Positions 10,042 to 18,657 of a stretch of 64,000 nucleotides of DNA are shown one piece after another (within the stretch, counting starts at the first letter, position 1; every line of letters starts with the position of its first letter). Source of the DNA: Candidatus Poribacteria bacterium (lineage in GTDB: Bacteria > Poribacteria > WGA-4E > WGA-3G); assembly GCA_028820845.1 (NCBI GenBank), contig JAPPII010000033.1, positions 1 to 64,000 on the forward strand, in the 5' to 3' direction. Under the pieces are notes generated by a model that saw nothing but the letters and a program-made list of their open reading frames with translations, made no database searches and had not been told where the DNA came from. The translations under genes and the position numbers were made by a program.

Positions 10042-10863
10042 ATGCAGTATCGCACACTCGGTAAAACAGGACTCAGCGTATCGGAGATTGGTTACGGCGG
10101 TGGTAGAGTCCGTCCGGAACACGATGAGGCGACACTCGTTAAGATGCTTCACTACGCCATGGATTGCGGTCTCAATTACTTCGACACCGCACCTGACTAC
10201 GGCAGCGGTTACAGCGAAACGATTATCGGTAAGGCGATTGCTGGACGACGGGAATCGTGTATCGTTGCGACTAAAACGGAGGAATACGATCCAGACGGTA
10301 TCGCGACGGATGTAGAGGGCAGTCTACAACGACTCGGAACCGATTACATTGATGTCCTGCAGTTTCACGGTGGTTGGTTCTATGCCGACGATGTTGACAT
10401 AATTCTCAATAAAGGGGGGTTGGACGCATATCTAAAGCTAAAGGCTGACGGAAAAGTCCGCTTTATCGGGTTTTCGGCGGATGGTCCCTCCGGCGGCGCG
10501 GAGCAGTTGATTGCCACCGGTGCGTTTGACATGATACAAACCCATTATAACCTCATGTACCAGAGCACCTGTGATGCGTTCGGCAGGCGCGGCATTATTC
10601 CTGACGCGGTTGCGCAGGAAATGGGGATTGTGCTAATGCGCTCCACGACGAGTAATGCGTTCCAGAATCTCATGAAGCACTGCTTTCCGAATGAGATGGC
10701 GAATGTTGATGTGGACAGCTTTCTGCTCAATTATTCCCTCTCGAATCCGCTAGTAAATGTTGCACTGATGAGCCTGCAGAGCATTGACGATGTGGATTGG
10801 ACGAACGCTGTTTCGGACAATGTTGGTGCCCGATTGGATTTGCAGGCAGTTCATGGGAGGTAG
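10042..10863 (+). CDS. aldo/keto reductase family oxidoreductase
   Basis: A 273-residue cytoplasmic (alpha/beta)8 barrel that should use NAD(P)H to reduce or oxidise a carbonyl or sugar substrate. The AKR tetrad is visible: Asp and Tyr in YFDTAPDYG, Lys in VATKTEEY, and His in LQFHGGW. The opening MQYRTLGKTGLSVSEIG is typical of the family. The substrate is unknown. The ATG has AAAGGAAG upstream. It lies 15 bp after dnaE and may share its transcript. Confidence 0.85.
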   Translation: MQYRTLGKTGLSVSEIGYGGGRVRPEHDEATLVKMLHYAMDCGLNYFDTAPDYGSGYSETIIGKAIAGRRESCIVATKTEEYDPDGIATDVEGSLQRLGTDYIDVLQFHGGWFYADDVDIILNKGGLDAYLKLKADGKVRFIGFSADGPSGGAEQLIATGAFDMIQTHYNLMYQSTCDAFGRRGIIPDAVAQEMGIVLMRSTTSNAFQNLMKHCFPNEMANVDVDSFLLNYSLSNPLVNVALMSLQSIDDVDWTNAVSDNVGARLDLQAVHGR

Positions 10864-10870
10864 GCGGCAC

Positions 10871-11230
10871 CTACGGTTTTCGCGGTGGTTTCTCATCTAC
10901 TGATGCCGTCTCCTTGCTTATCACCTCTATGAGATGATAGGCGTACTGTCCTACATCCTGGATCTCTGTGCCCCGGTCCTCCAGTCTGACTTTGAGGGTG
11001 TAGATGTACCCGGGTTCAAAGTCAAACCCTTGTATACTTTCATAGAAAAATTCCCACTCTTGGCTTTCCTCATTGAATTCAAGATAGCACTGCTGCTCGA
11101 TGAATCCTTGGCAGGTTTCGGTATAGGGGCCGATGATGAGGGTTTCTATATGATTGTCCCGACCGCATCCCATACTGAGCGCGATGAGGAATGAGGCGAT
11201 TGGAATAAACAGTTTTGTTGGAAATGGCAT
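10871..11230 (-). CDS. DUF4377-like lipoprotein
   Basis: A 119-residue lipoprotein. The signal sequence ends in ALSMGC, an acceptable lipobox, so Cys22 would be lipidated. After it come a paired-cysteine region (ETCQGFIEQQCYLEF) and GFDFEPGYIYTLKV, which fit the DUF4377 pattern of small secreted domains resembling those found with heat-shock-type lipoproteins. Function is unknown. It converges on the aldo/keto reductase gene. The ribosome site is weak (GAAG). The last 15 residues are charged and proline-rich. Confidence 0.7.
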   Translation of the reverse strand: MPFPTKLFIPIASFLIALSMGCGRDNHIETLIIGPYTETCQGFIEQQCYLEFNEESQEWEFFYESIQGFDFEPGYIYTLKVRLEDRGTEIQDVGQYAYHLIEVISKETASVDEKPPRKP

Positions 11231-11335
11231 GTTTTTCTTCGCTTGCAGCTCTCAGCAGACGCTTGACAAGTGCGCTGGCATCAGAGTAAAAATAATACAC
11301 AGTTATGGATCGTAGGTTTTAGATGTGCTGTAGAA

Positions 11336-11539
11336 TCACTTCTTAATGTCACCCCACCGAATAGCCAATTTTCCTCGAGGTTCTACCTCCTGCGCAATCC
11401 TCAACGTCTCTACCAAACCTTTCTCCGCAGCTGTCTTCACATCTTCAGGTTCAATCGCTGCGTTGCCAATATACACTTCGTCAATTAATCCCTTGTAGGG
11501 GGACGCCCAATTATCACTGGAATTTGTGGGGTTCCGGGA
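11336..11539 (-). pseudogene. C-terminal remnant of a LamG-type secreted protein
   Basis: On the minus strand an open frame without a start reads WASPYKGLIDEVYIGNAAI, the conserved last strand of a LamG/concanavalin-like domain, and ends EVEPRGKLAIRWGDIKK before a TGA at 11336-11338. A stop codon at 11540-11542 closes the frame upstream, so the N-terminal part is lost. The ending matches the tail on other exported proteins in this window. I read it as the end of a deleted gene. Confidence 0.65.
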
Positions 11540-11542
11540 TCA

Positions 11543-11568
11543 ATGGTGCGGTGGGAAGACCGCACCAT
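11543..11568. repeat. palindromic repeat ATGGTGCGGT/ACCGCACCAT
   Basis: A perfect 10-bp inverted repeat around a 6-base loop, 15 bp past the acn stop. It is one of several GG(T/C)G(C/A)GGT-type palindromes in this window. No T-run follows, so it is not a standard terminator, though it could stall or protect the 3' end of the acn message. Confidence 0.6.
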
Positions 11569-11583
11569 AATTGGGAAAATCTG

Positions 11584-14256
11584 TTAAGCGGACAAGAAGT
11601 TCCGAATAACGTAGTCGAGAATCCCACCGTGTTTGTAGTATTCTACCTCCACCGGTGAGTCGATTCTGATTCGCAGCTCGGTTGTTAGGATCTCACCGTT
11701 TGCCCGAACGATTTTCATCGTTGCCATCTGTCCGGGTTCGAGGGTGTCCGCAAATCCTGTGATACTGATAATCTCACTGCCGTCGAGGTTGAGCGTCTGA
11801 ACGTTTTCACCGGCTTTGAATTGCAACGGCAAAACTCCCATGCCGATAAGATTGCTCCGATGGATCCGTTCGTAACTTTCCACAACCACGGCTTTAACAC
11901 CAAGGAGTTTGGGGCCCTTTGCTGCCCAGTCGCGTGAGCTACCCATACCGTAATCCTGTCCGGCGAAGATAACAGTCGGAATCCCGTTTTCACTATAATT
12001 GAGTGCTGCTTCATAGATGGTTGTTTGTGTGCCTTCGGGATGCTGAACAGTGTATCCACCTTCAACATCAGGTGTCATCAGATTCCGAACGCGGCGGTTA
12101 GCAAACGTGCCGCGACTCATCACGCGATCGTTGCCACGTCTGGAGCCATAGGTATTGAAATCTCGCTGTTCAACGCCGTGTTCTTGTAGGTACGCGCCTG
12201 CGGGACTCGCTGCAGCAATCGCGCCCGCTGGGGAGATATGGTCAGTGGTGACGGAATCTCCGAAGATGCCGAGAACGCGGGCATCTATGATGTCTGATAT
12301 AGGTGCAGGTTCGCGGGCGAAACCTTCAAAGAACGGTGGATGTTGGACGTAGGTACTCCGCTCATTCCACGGATAGAGCACACCCGTCGCGCCAGCGAGT
12401 TCTTCCCATTCCGGTGCCTGATTCCCGATCGCTTCGTACATCTCCCGGAATGTCTGCCGATCGACCGCTGCGCCAATCATCTCAGCGATTTCCTGTCGTG
12501 TGGGCCAGATGTCCTTCAAATAGACGGCTTCACCGGCATCGCTATGTCCGATGGGTTCTGTTGCAAAGTCGATGTCAATCCGTCCTGCCAGTCCATAAGC
12601 GACAACGAGCGGTGGTGACATGAGAAAATTGGCTTTTATCTCAGGATGCACACGCGCCTCAAAATTCCGGTTCCCACTCAAAACACTGGCAGCAACGAGG
12701 TTCCCCGCATCAATCGCTTCTTGAACAGCATCGTCAAGGGGACCGCTGTTACCGATACAGGTTGTGCAACCGTAGCCAACGACGTTGTACCCAAGTGCTT
12801 CGAGGTAAGGCAACAAACCCGTGTTCTGTAGGTATTCAGTTACGACACGTGAACCCGGTGCTAAACTGGTTTTGACGTGATCGCGGACACGCAGCCCTTT
12901 TTCGGCAGCTTTCTTGGCGAGAAGTCCTGCGCCAATCATAACGGACGGGTTGCTTGTGTTTGTGCAACTTGTAATTGCTGAGATGACAATCGATCCGTGT
13001 GTTATGCCATCGTTATCGGTATCCGCTGCTGTCACGCCGAACCCGTCTTCTGCGACCGGACGCGTGAGCAGTTCAGTGAAGGTCTCTTTGACATCCGACA
13101 GCGCGATCCGATCTTGCGGACGTTTCGGGCCAGCGATGCTCGGTTCTATATCGCCGAGATTGATTTCAAGGACATCTGAATATTCGACTTCACCGAGACG
13201 TGGAATGCCGAACATGCCTTGTGCTTTAAGGTAGGATTCCACCAAATCGACGTGTGCTTCATCGCGTCCCGTGAGACGGAGATAGCGCATGGTCTCTGCG
13301 TCTGGCGGGAAGAATCCGATAGTCGCCCCGTATTCGGGACACATATTGGAAAGTGTTGCGCGATCGGGTAAGGAAAGTACTTCTACGCCTTCACCAAAGA
13401 ATTCAACGAATTTATCGACGACTGCAGCGGCTCTGAGACGTTGCGTCACGGTCAACACGAGATCTGTCGCCGTTACGCCTTCTCGCAATTTGCCTGTAAG
13501 GTGGACGCCAAGAACTTCAGGGGTCAGGATATAAACAGGTTGCCCTAACATCGCGGCTTCTGCTTCAATGCCACCGACACCCCACCCGACGATACCTAAG
13601 CCGTTAATCATCGTGGTGTGTGAATCCGTACCGACAACGGTATCTGGATAAGCGAGGGAGTTCTCTGTCATAACGACTTTCGCGAGGTATTCCAGATTCA
13701 CCTGATGCACGATGCCAATGGAGGGCGGGATGATATTGAACTTTTCAAACGCCTGCTGTCCCCATTTCAGGAACTCGTAGCGTTCTTTGTTGCGTTCAAA
13801 TTCCCGTTGGGTATTGAACTGGAATGCGTCTGCTGAGCCGTAAGCATCGACTTGGATGGAGTGGTCAATAACCAAATCAACGGGGACGAGTGGCTCTATC
13901 ATACGTGCATCGCCGCCGAGTGCTGCGACAGCGGAACGCATTGCGGCAATATCGACGACCAGCGGTACACCCGTGAAATCTTGTGCGACGACGCGTGCGG
14001 GTTTGAACGGAATCTCCTCGGCTTTGGGGGATTGCGCGTTCCAGTTTGCTAAGTTTGAGACATCCGTTTCAGTGATTTGGTGTCCATCGTAATTTCGCAG
14101 TAACGACTCTAATAGGATACGGAGACTGACGGGGAACTTTGCGATTGACCCGATACCGGCTTCTGATAGGGCAGGAAGTGAATAGTAGGTACACTCCTGT
14201 CCTCCGCTTTCGAGTGTTCGGCGTGTATTGAACAGATTGTGAGCAGGGTGGGGCAT
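11584..14256 (-). CDS. acnA: aconitate hydratase
   Basis: An 890-residue AcnA/IRP1-type aconitase that interconverts citrate and isocitrate in the TCA cycle in the cytoplasm. The three 4Fe-4S ligands are Cys431 (in SCTNTSNPS), Cys497 and Cys500 (in [14 protein letters not shown]). The substrate-binding TDSHTTM motif is near 210, and the C-terminal swivelling domain begins near residue 660 with [14 protein letters not shown] and ends with the [12 protein letters not shown] region. Length and motifs are complete. The ATG follows an AAAGGAG-like site. Two decayed LamG gene ends flank it. Confidence 0.96.
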   Translation of the reverse strand: MPHPAHNLFNTRRTLESGGQECTYYSLPALSEAGIGSIAKFPVSLRILLESLLRNYDGHQITETDVSNLANWNAQSPKAEEIPFKPARVVAQDFTGVPLVVDIAAMRSAVAALGGDARMIEPLVPVDLVIDHSIQVDAYGSADAFQFNTQREFERNKERYEFLKWGQQAFEKFNIIPPSIGIVHQVNLEYLAKVVMTENSLAYPDTVVGTDSHTTMINGLGIVGWGVGGIEAEAAMLGQPVYILTPEVLGVHLTGKLREGVTATDLVLTVTQRLRAAAVVDKFVEFFGEGVEVLSLPDRATLSNMCPEYGATIGFFPPDAETMRYLRLTGRDEAHVDLVESYLKAQGMFGIPRLGEVEYSDVLEINLGDIEPSIAGPKRPQDRIALSDVKETFTELLTRPVAEDGFGVTAADTDNDGITHGSIVISAITSCTNTSNPSVMIGAGLLAKKAAEKGLRVRDHVKTSLAPGSRVVTEYLQNTGLLPYLEALGYNVVGYGCTTCIGNSGPLDDAVQEAIDAGNLVAASVLSGNRNFEARVHPEIKANFLMSPPLVVAYGLAGRIDIDFATEPIGHSDAGEAVYLKDIWPTRQEIAEMIGAAVDRQTFREMYEAIGNQAPEWEELAGATGVLYPWNERSTYVQHPPFFEGFAREPAPISDIIDARVLGIFGDSVTTDHISPAGAIAAASPAGAYLQEHGVEQRDFNTYGSRRGNDRVMSRGTFANRRVRNLMTPDVEGGYTVQHPEGTQTTIYEAALNYSENGIPTVIFAGQDYGMGSSRDWAAKGPKLLGVKAVVVESYERIHRSNLIGMGVLPLQFKAGENVQTLNLDGSEIISITGFADTLEPGQMATMKIVRANGEILTTELRIRIDSPVEVEYYKHGGILDYVIRNFLSA

Positions 14257-14342
14257 CTGTTAACTCCTTTGTTTTGTAGAAACTTTTCTATTATTTTAAC
14301 ACAAGTCGGTGTTGTATTTCAATTTTTCCCTTAAAATAAGTA

Positions 14343-14364
14343 GGCGAGGTTAGGAAACCTCGCC
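14343..14364. repeat. palindromic repeat GGCGAGGTT/AACCTCGCC
   Basis: A perfect 9-bp inverted repeat with a 4-base loop between acnA and the LamG remnant. It belongs to the same family as the palindromes at 11543, 23150, 35010 and 57692. Confidence 0.6.
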
Positions 14365-14396
14365 AGCAGTGTGTTTTGTCTCTATTGTACCAGTTC

Positions 14397-14690
14397 TCAG
14401 CGTTTAAGGGCTGCCCAACGGGTTGTCAGTTTGCCTTGGGGTTCCACTGCCAAGAACGTCTCAACGCTATCCATTATCAGATTAATTTCGTCTGCATCTA
14501 ACGCACGGGAGAAGACGGCGTAATCGTCCATTAGACCGGCAAAAGTCTCGCCACCGGAACCACCAATACGATAGGTGGCATTCGCACCATCGGTTTCTTG
14601 AAAGTCCGTCTCAGCGACTACTTTACCGTCTGCGTAAATTTTGAATTTATCACCATCGCCTGTAACGGCTACGTGTATCCACTCATCCGC
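14397..14690 (-). pseudogene. C-terminal half of a LamG-domain protein, 5' end lost
   Basis: The minus strand reads ADEWIHVAVTGDGDKFKIY, then FAGLMDDYAVFSRALDADEI, the second half of a LamG/concanavalin fold, and ends LAVEPQGKLTTRWAALKR before TGA at 14397-14399. The codon before the first residue shown is itself a stop, so about half the domain and the signal peptide are missing. A lipoprotein gene ends seven bases upstream in a different frame, which suggests that a rearrangement joined the two. The tail matches the other exported proteins here. Confidence 0.7.
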
Positions 14691-14697
14691 TCAAATT

Positions 14698-15027
14698 CTA
14701 TTCTTCAATTACATCTTCCACAATCATGTAGGTAAGCCTCACAGTTTCATCTGTCCATGCGACTAAAATTTCGAGAGGACCTGGCGTGAAGGGGCCATCA
14801 ATCTTAGCTGTTCTTCCATCAACTGTAACCTTACCCGCACTTGACGTTAAATTAATCGGCACGCCATCGAAAATAAGCGTAAGGGTAGTATTTGCCGAAA
14901 TGGATTCACCACTACGTGGCGTTACATTCACAAAATGTACTGGTGCCTCTCCATATTCATAGTCGTCAGGAACACAACCATAAACAGCGAGTAAACCCGC
15001 AAGTAATGTAGATAATATCCTGAGCAT
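14698..15027 (-). CDS. small Ig-like lipoprotein
   Basis: A 109-residue lipoprotein with lipobox LAVYGC near residues 13-18. The mature part has the look of a bacterial Ig-like (Big_5-type) domain: PRSGESISANTTLTLIFDG is the usual first strand pattern. It would sit on a membrane surface. The function is unknown. It ends directly against the LamG remnant, so it may once have been the N-terminal part of a longer protein, or the junction may be a deletion scar. AGGAAAAACC lies upstream of the ATG. Confidence 0.6.
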   Translation of the reverse strand: MLRILSTLLAGLLAVYGCVPDDYEYGEAPVHFVNVTPRSGESISANTTLTLIFDGVPINLTSSAGKVTVDGRTAKIDGPFTPGPLEILVAWTDETVRLTYMIVEDVIEE

Positions 15028-15083
15028 ATTATTTGGTTTTTCCTATCCTAATTCCACCTTAGTAACGTGGTTTGGGTTGTAAT

Positions 15084-16295
15084 CTAATGCTGTTCCTTTT
15101 TTGATGGTTGAACAATTTTAACATAAACTCCATGCAGCTTCTCGCCGATGCTTCGCCAATCGTAATCCTGCTCCACGCGGGCGCGACCGTTTTCACCAAT
15201 CCTACGACGGAGTTCCGAGTTTGTGAGCAGTCGGGTAACCGCATCAGCAAAATCGGTTGGCACATCGGCAATGAGAATCTCCTCGCTATCTCTGAGGTCT
15301 AACCCCTCCGCACCGACACTCGTAGAGACAATCGCTTTCCCCATTGCCAATCCTTCGAGGATTTTTAGACGGGTCCCACTTCCGATCCGCAACGGCACAA
15401 CAAAGACCGTCGCTTCAGCGAAATAGGGTTTGATTTCCGGCACACGTCCGGTGGCAACAATGCCGTCTCGCGCTGCCAGCTTTTGCACCCGTGCCGACGG
15501 ATTTCCACCGACAATCGAGAACGCCACATCGGGGAGCTTCTCCTGAATCCGAGGTAAGACTTCATCAGCGAAGAAAGCGACAGCATCCTCGTTCGGATAC
15601 CAATCCATGCTCCCGATATAGATGAGATGTGCGGGTGCTTCACTGGTAAAGTCGGGATGGTAGTGTGTGATGTCCACACCGTTCGGGATTATCTCGATAG
15701 CACCTTCTGGACAGTGCTGCGCGAAAACCGCTGCGTCTATGTCGGAAGTACAGGTAACGGCATTGAACTTCGGACTCAGCAGACGTTCATAGCGTTGAAA
15801 TGCGAGTTGTTGTGTCCAATAGGCGAATTTATAGAACGGGTTGGCTGTTTCGCTGCAGAGCCTGCGCCAGATGGCGGAATCGACATTTTGTTGTGAAAGC
15901 ACACCGGGTAGGTGCGTTTCTGTATAGAACTGTGCTACGTGGAACATCTCATAGTGGACGAGATCAAAGGTTTCGTTTGCTAATAGTGCTTTCAGTTTCC
16001 GACGGTAGGCAGGCACATCGTAGCGTGCGACGGTGATGGGTTGTCTTTTGAGAAACGCCTTGGCAAGTGTACCTAACGATACGCGTGGGAGGGTCGACGC
16101 GTGTGGGACGAGATGGACCTGGATACCTAACTTTCTGAGTTCAGCAACCCCGTCTGCATCTGTCGGTTGGGTCTCCAAGGCGAGCAGCGTTACGTCGCTT
16201 TTTTGGGCAATCTGTTTGAGGAGGTTATAAACCCGGATACGTCCGCCATCGGTGAGTGGAAACGGCACGGTAGGGGATAGAAAGAGAATCTTCAT
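15084..16295 (-). CDS. glycosyltransferase, GT4-like
   Basis: A 403-residue GT-B-fold sugar transferase. I start it at the ATG at 16295 (MKILFLSPTVPFPLTDGG), because the longer frame would run into the peptidase gene upstream. The N-terminal Rossmann domain shows PLTDGGRIRVYNLL. The C-terminal domain shows LIYIGSMDWYPNEDAV and VVPLRIGSGTRLKILEGLAMGKAIVS (split here across the family's donor-binding EX7E-like region), ending with a GENGRARVEQDYDW helix as in GT4 enzymes. It probably adds a nucleotide-activated sugar to a cell-surface polysaccharide or lipid. Donor and acceptor cannot be read. It lies 10 bp after the S66 peptidase in the same direction. Confidence 0.85.
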   Translation of the reverse strand: MKILFLSPTVPFPLTDGGRIRVYNLLKQIAQKSDVTLLALETQPTDADGVAELRKLGIQVHLVPHASTLPRVSLGTLAKAFLKRQPITVARYDVPAYRRKLKALLANETFDLVHYEMFHVAQFYTETHLPGVLSQQNVDSAIWRRLCSETANPFYKFAYWTQQLAFQRYERLLSPKFNAVTCTSDIDAAVFAQHCPEGAIEIIPNGVDITHYHPDFTSEAPAHLIYIGSMDWYPNEDAVAFFADEVLPRIQEKLPDVAFSIVGGNPSARVQKLAARDGIVATGRVPEIKPYFAEATVFVVPLRIGSGTRLKILEGLAMGKAIVSTSVGAEGLDLRDSEEILIADVPTDFADAVTRLLTNSELRRRIGENGRARVEQDYDWRSIGEKLHGVYVKIVQPSKKEQH

Positions 16296-16305
16296 TCTTT
16301 TAAAA

Positions 16306-17355
16306 TCAGGTGTTTGTAACTGCTGCTTCGTTGATAGCAATTTCCTGTTTAGTTGAATCAATGCGAGCCTTCATGCCTATCGGAAGGACGAACATCGGAT
16401 CCGTGTGCCCGAAATCCATATTGGTGACAATCGGCATATCGCTTAACCCGTGTTCCTCGCGAACCGCGTTACAGAGGGCATCGTCGTACGCGTGGAAGGT
16501 ATTGGGATCGACACCTCCGCCGGGTCGTCCGAATAGAATGCCCGCCAATCCCTCAAGAATACCCATTGCGCCGAGGCATCTCACGAATTCTGTTAGGAAC
16601 GTGGGGGGTGGTGCATCTTCAGAGGTTTCCAAGAAAAGTACAGCCCCATGAAGATCATCAGCAGAGAAATAGTCAGTCCCGCGGAGCCAGTCCAAAACTT
16701 CGACACAGCCCCCAAAGAGTAGTCCCTCAACGATACCTGCTTGCTGATGGAATCTCCAACCCGTGCAGGGGTTCAGTTTCCGGCGAATAGATTGGTTTTC
16801 GGGGTTCTCCCACGGTAAATATTCAACCGTCCATCCTGCTCGGTTCGGCGCAATAACGCCAGTCGGTTCGGCAGAGAAAAGGGTTCGGCGGACGGAATTC
16901 GCCATATATGGGAACATCCCGCCGTTTTCAGCAAAACCCGCCATAAACGAGGGACCATAAAATGAGACGATACCGGCTTTGAAACAGGCAGCGTGCGAGA
17001 TAGTGGTATCCGAAAAACCCATAAAGACCTTCGGGTTGTTCCGAATCAGGTCTAAATCGAGATATGGCAGCGTCCGGATTGAATCTTCACCACCAATTGT
17101 CGAGATAATTCCGTCGATTGTCGCATCAGCGAAAGCCCCCATTAAATCGTCGGCACGCGCTTTTGGGTTCTTAGCAAGCCAATCTGGATCGCGTAAGGCG
17201 TGTTCCGTTTCGATGACCGTTACATCGAATTCTTCTTCAAACTGCTGTTTACCAATCTGGTAACGGTAGGGGACAGTACCGGGACCACCCCAAGAGAGCG
17301 AAATCGCCGCGATACGGCTACCGGGACGTAACATTTTGGGCTTAATTTTCTGCAT
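16306..17355 (-). CDS. peptidase S66 family protein, MccF/LD-carboxypeptidase-like
   Basis: A 349-residue serine peptidase of family S66. Ser115 in MGFSDTT is the nucleophile; LFLETSEDAPP and MDFGHTDPM supply the likely catalytic Glu and His. The family includes LD-carboxypeptidases that trim murein tetrapeptides and MccF enzymes that cleave microcin C-like acyl-AMP toxins; the extended N-terminal half and FLETSE region look closer to the MccF branch. There is no signal peptide, so it acts in the cytoplasm. Its start overlaps the upstream gene by 14 bp, so the two are co-transcribed. Confidence 0.85.
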   Translation of the reverse strand: MQKIKPKMLRPGSRIAAISLSWGGPGTVPYRYQIGKQQFEEEFDVTVIETEHALRDPDWLAKNPKARADDLMGAFADATIDGIISTIGGEDSIRTLPYLDLDLIRNNPKVFMGFSDTTISHAACFKAGIVSFYGPSFMAGFAENGGMFPYMANSVRRTLFSAEPTGVIAPNRAGWTVEYLPWENPENQSIRRKLNPCTGWRFHQQAGIVEGLLFGGCVEVLDWLRGTDYFSADDLHGAVLFLETSEDAPPPTFLTEFVRCLGAMGILEGLAGILFGRPGGGVDPNTFHAYDDALCNAVREEHGLSDMPIVTNMDFGHTDPMFVLPIGMKARIDSTKQEIAINEAAVTNT

Positions 17356-18421
17356 TGGCTCTCCTGATCTGGTCTTTTACTCTGTCAATAAGAACGAGCA
17401 GGCGTTCTTTGGCTTGTTGGCGTGAACTCAAGGTCGGTGGCGGTGGCGTGAAAACGGTGCCACGCGCGCTTTGGACCCAACCTTCTGTTTCGCCATCAAT
17501 CTTGACGCGAAGCCACTTGCTGTCAAGATTCAGATAGACCTTCAGCCGATTGTTCTCACTCAGGATGTCATATTTTAGGGGCGGACTGCTTATCATCCAA
17601 CCCTCAGCGTCTTTGTCGGCGGATACCTGTGCCCGTCGGGACACAGGCATGTTTTCCTTCACGAATTCTTGGATGAGTTTTGCCGGTAGTTTGCCCGCTG
17701 CAAGCGATGACTCATAAACTGAATCCGTCTCAAATAGGAAGGTAAGAATTTCAAATTTTGATTGCTGATAGACGTGGAGTTTCCCTTCGGCACTCCGAAT
17801 GTTGTAAGCTTGTTTATATTGGTTGTCCTTGATGAGCCAGTGTCTGTTTCTCTCTTCGGTCGATATTTCCAAATCTGTGGAAAGCCCGATTTTGTTGGCA
17901 TCAAAAGCCTCTTTGAGGTCGGGTAGATAAACGCCAACTGTGTCGTCGGTTCTGACGATTGTGTAGGCAGCACCGGAGGCATCCCTGAGTCGCCACTCCT
18001 CACCGCTGAGCAGGACTTCAATTGGAGATCCGCTCGGACGGAATCGGATGTCTTTTGTTAAATCGGCGAACATCTTTTGCCAATCCGTTGCTGTTTTCAA
18101 TGCCGTGTCCAAACGTTGCGCTTTCAACGTTGCGCGGTGTCCCAGTGAGGCGTTAAACACGAGTTCGCGCGCCAATTTACGACTGTTCAAATTGCTGATA
18201 TATTGCGAATCGAGGCTAAACCGATAGACATCTTTGGTGTATACAATCGGTTTTGAATCGACTGTGGGTCTGCCGCGGAGTGCTGTACGTTTATGAATTT
18301 GGAGTTTCGGGACCCCTTTCTGCTCGACCGGAGGGGCTTGAAGGAGGTAGAGACAGATGCCGGCACCGATTACGATACTGAAGATAATGAGATATGTTAG
18401 GCTTTTCAGAAGTGCTTTCAT
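17342..18421 (-). CDS. membrane-anchored protein with C-terminal SH3-like domain
   Basis: A 359-residue protein with one N-terminal membrane segment (about residues 7-29) and a periplasmic remainder. Residues 285-320 (LKVYLNLDSKWLRVKIDGETEGWVQSARG would be the core; shown here only as its ends) fit a bacterial SH3b fold, often a murein or peptide binder. The rest is not recognised. Its 3' end overlaps the S66 peptidase, so the two are in one operon with the glycosyltransferase after them. This arrangement fits a role in cell-wall or surface-polymer handling, which is inference from position. Confidence 0.65.
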   Translation of the reverse strand: MKALLKSLTYLIIFSIVIGAGICLYLLQAPPVEQKGVPKLQIHKRTALRGRPTVDSKPIVYTKDVYRFSLDSQYISNLNSRKLARELVFNASLGHRATLKAQRLDTALKTATDWQKMFADLTKDIRFRPSGSPIEVLLSGEEWRLRDASGAAYTIVRTDDTVGVYLPDLKEAFDANKIGLSTDLEISTEERNRHWLIKDNQYKQAYNIRSAEGKLHVYQQSKFEILTFLFETDSVYESSLAAGKLPAKLIQEFVKENMPVSRRAQVSADKDAEGWMISSPPLKYDILSENNRLKVYLNLDSKWLRVKIDGETEGWVQSARGTVFTPPPPTLSSRQQAKERLLVLIDRVKDQIRRANAEN

Positions 18422-18531
18422 GTTTGCTCCTGTTGCCGCCGTGCGTATTATTTTTTATCAATCTTCCCGTCAAGACCCCTGCTTTAGCTTGCGGGATGTA
18501 GGCGGGTGTTGGATTTGTGTGAAAAATAAAC

Positions 18532-18560
18532 TTGACATCAATCCAAAATTGTGGTATAAT
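18532..18560 (+). promoter_or_regulatory. consensus sigma-70 promoter for tnpB
   Basis: TTGACA at 18532-18537 and TATAAT at 18555-18560 with a 17-base spacer: a perfect consensus. The -10 is preceded by TG-like bases. The predicted start is near 18567, about 90 bases before the tnpB ATG, leaving a structured leader. Confidence 0.8.
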
Positions 18561-18574
18561 TCTTGCATCAGGCT

Positions 18575-18628
18575 GGCAGACATGCAAAGCATTGTCGCTT
18601 GACAATGTGTCTGCCTACCCACTTTGCA
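18575..18628 (+). ncRNA. structured tnpB leader RNA with possible pseudoknot
   Basis: GGCAGACA (18575-18582) pairs with TGTCTGCC (18608-18615), and CATTGTC (18590-18596) pairs with GACAATG (18601-18607) around a GCTT loop. The unpaired TGCAAAG (18583-18589) is exactly complementary to CTTTGCA (18622-18628), so the leader can form a pseudoknot. All three pairings are perfect. It lies between the promoter and tnpB. A role in tnpB control or in element-end recognition is inference. Confidence 0.55.
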
Positions 18629-18657
18629 GGGGTTAAAAGTCTGATGTCTGATATACC

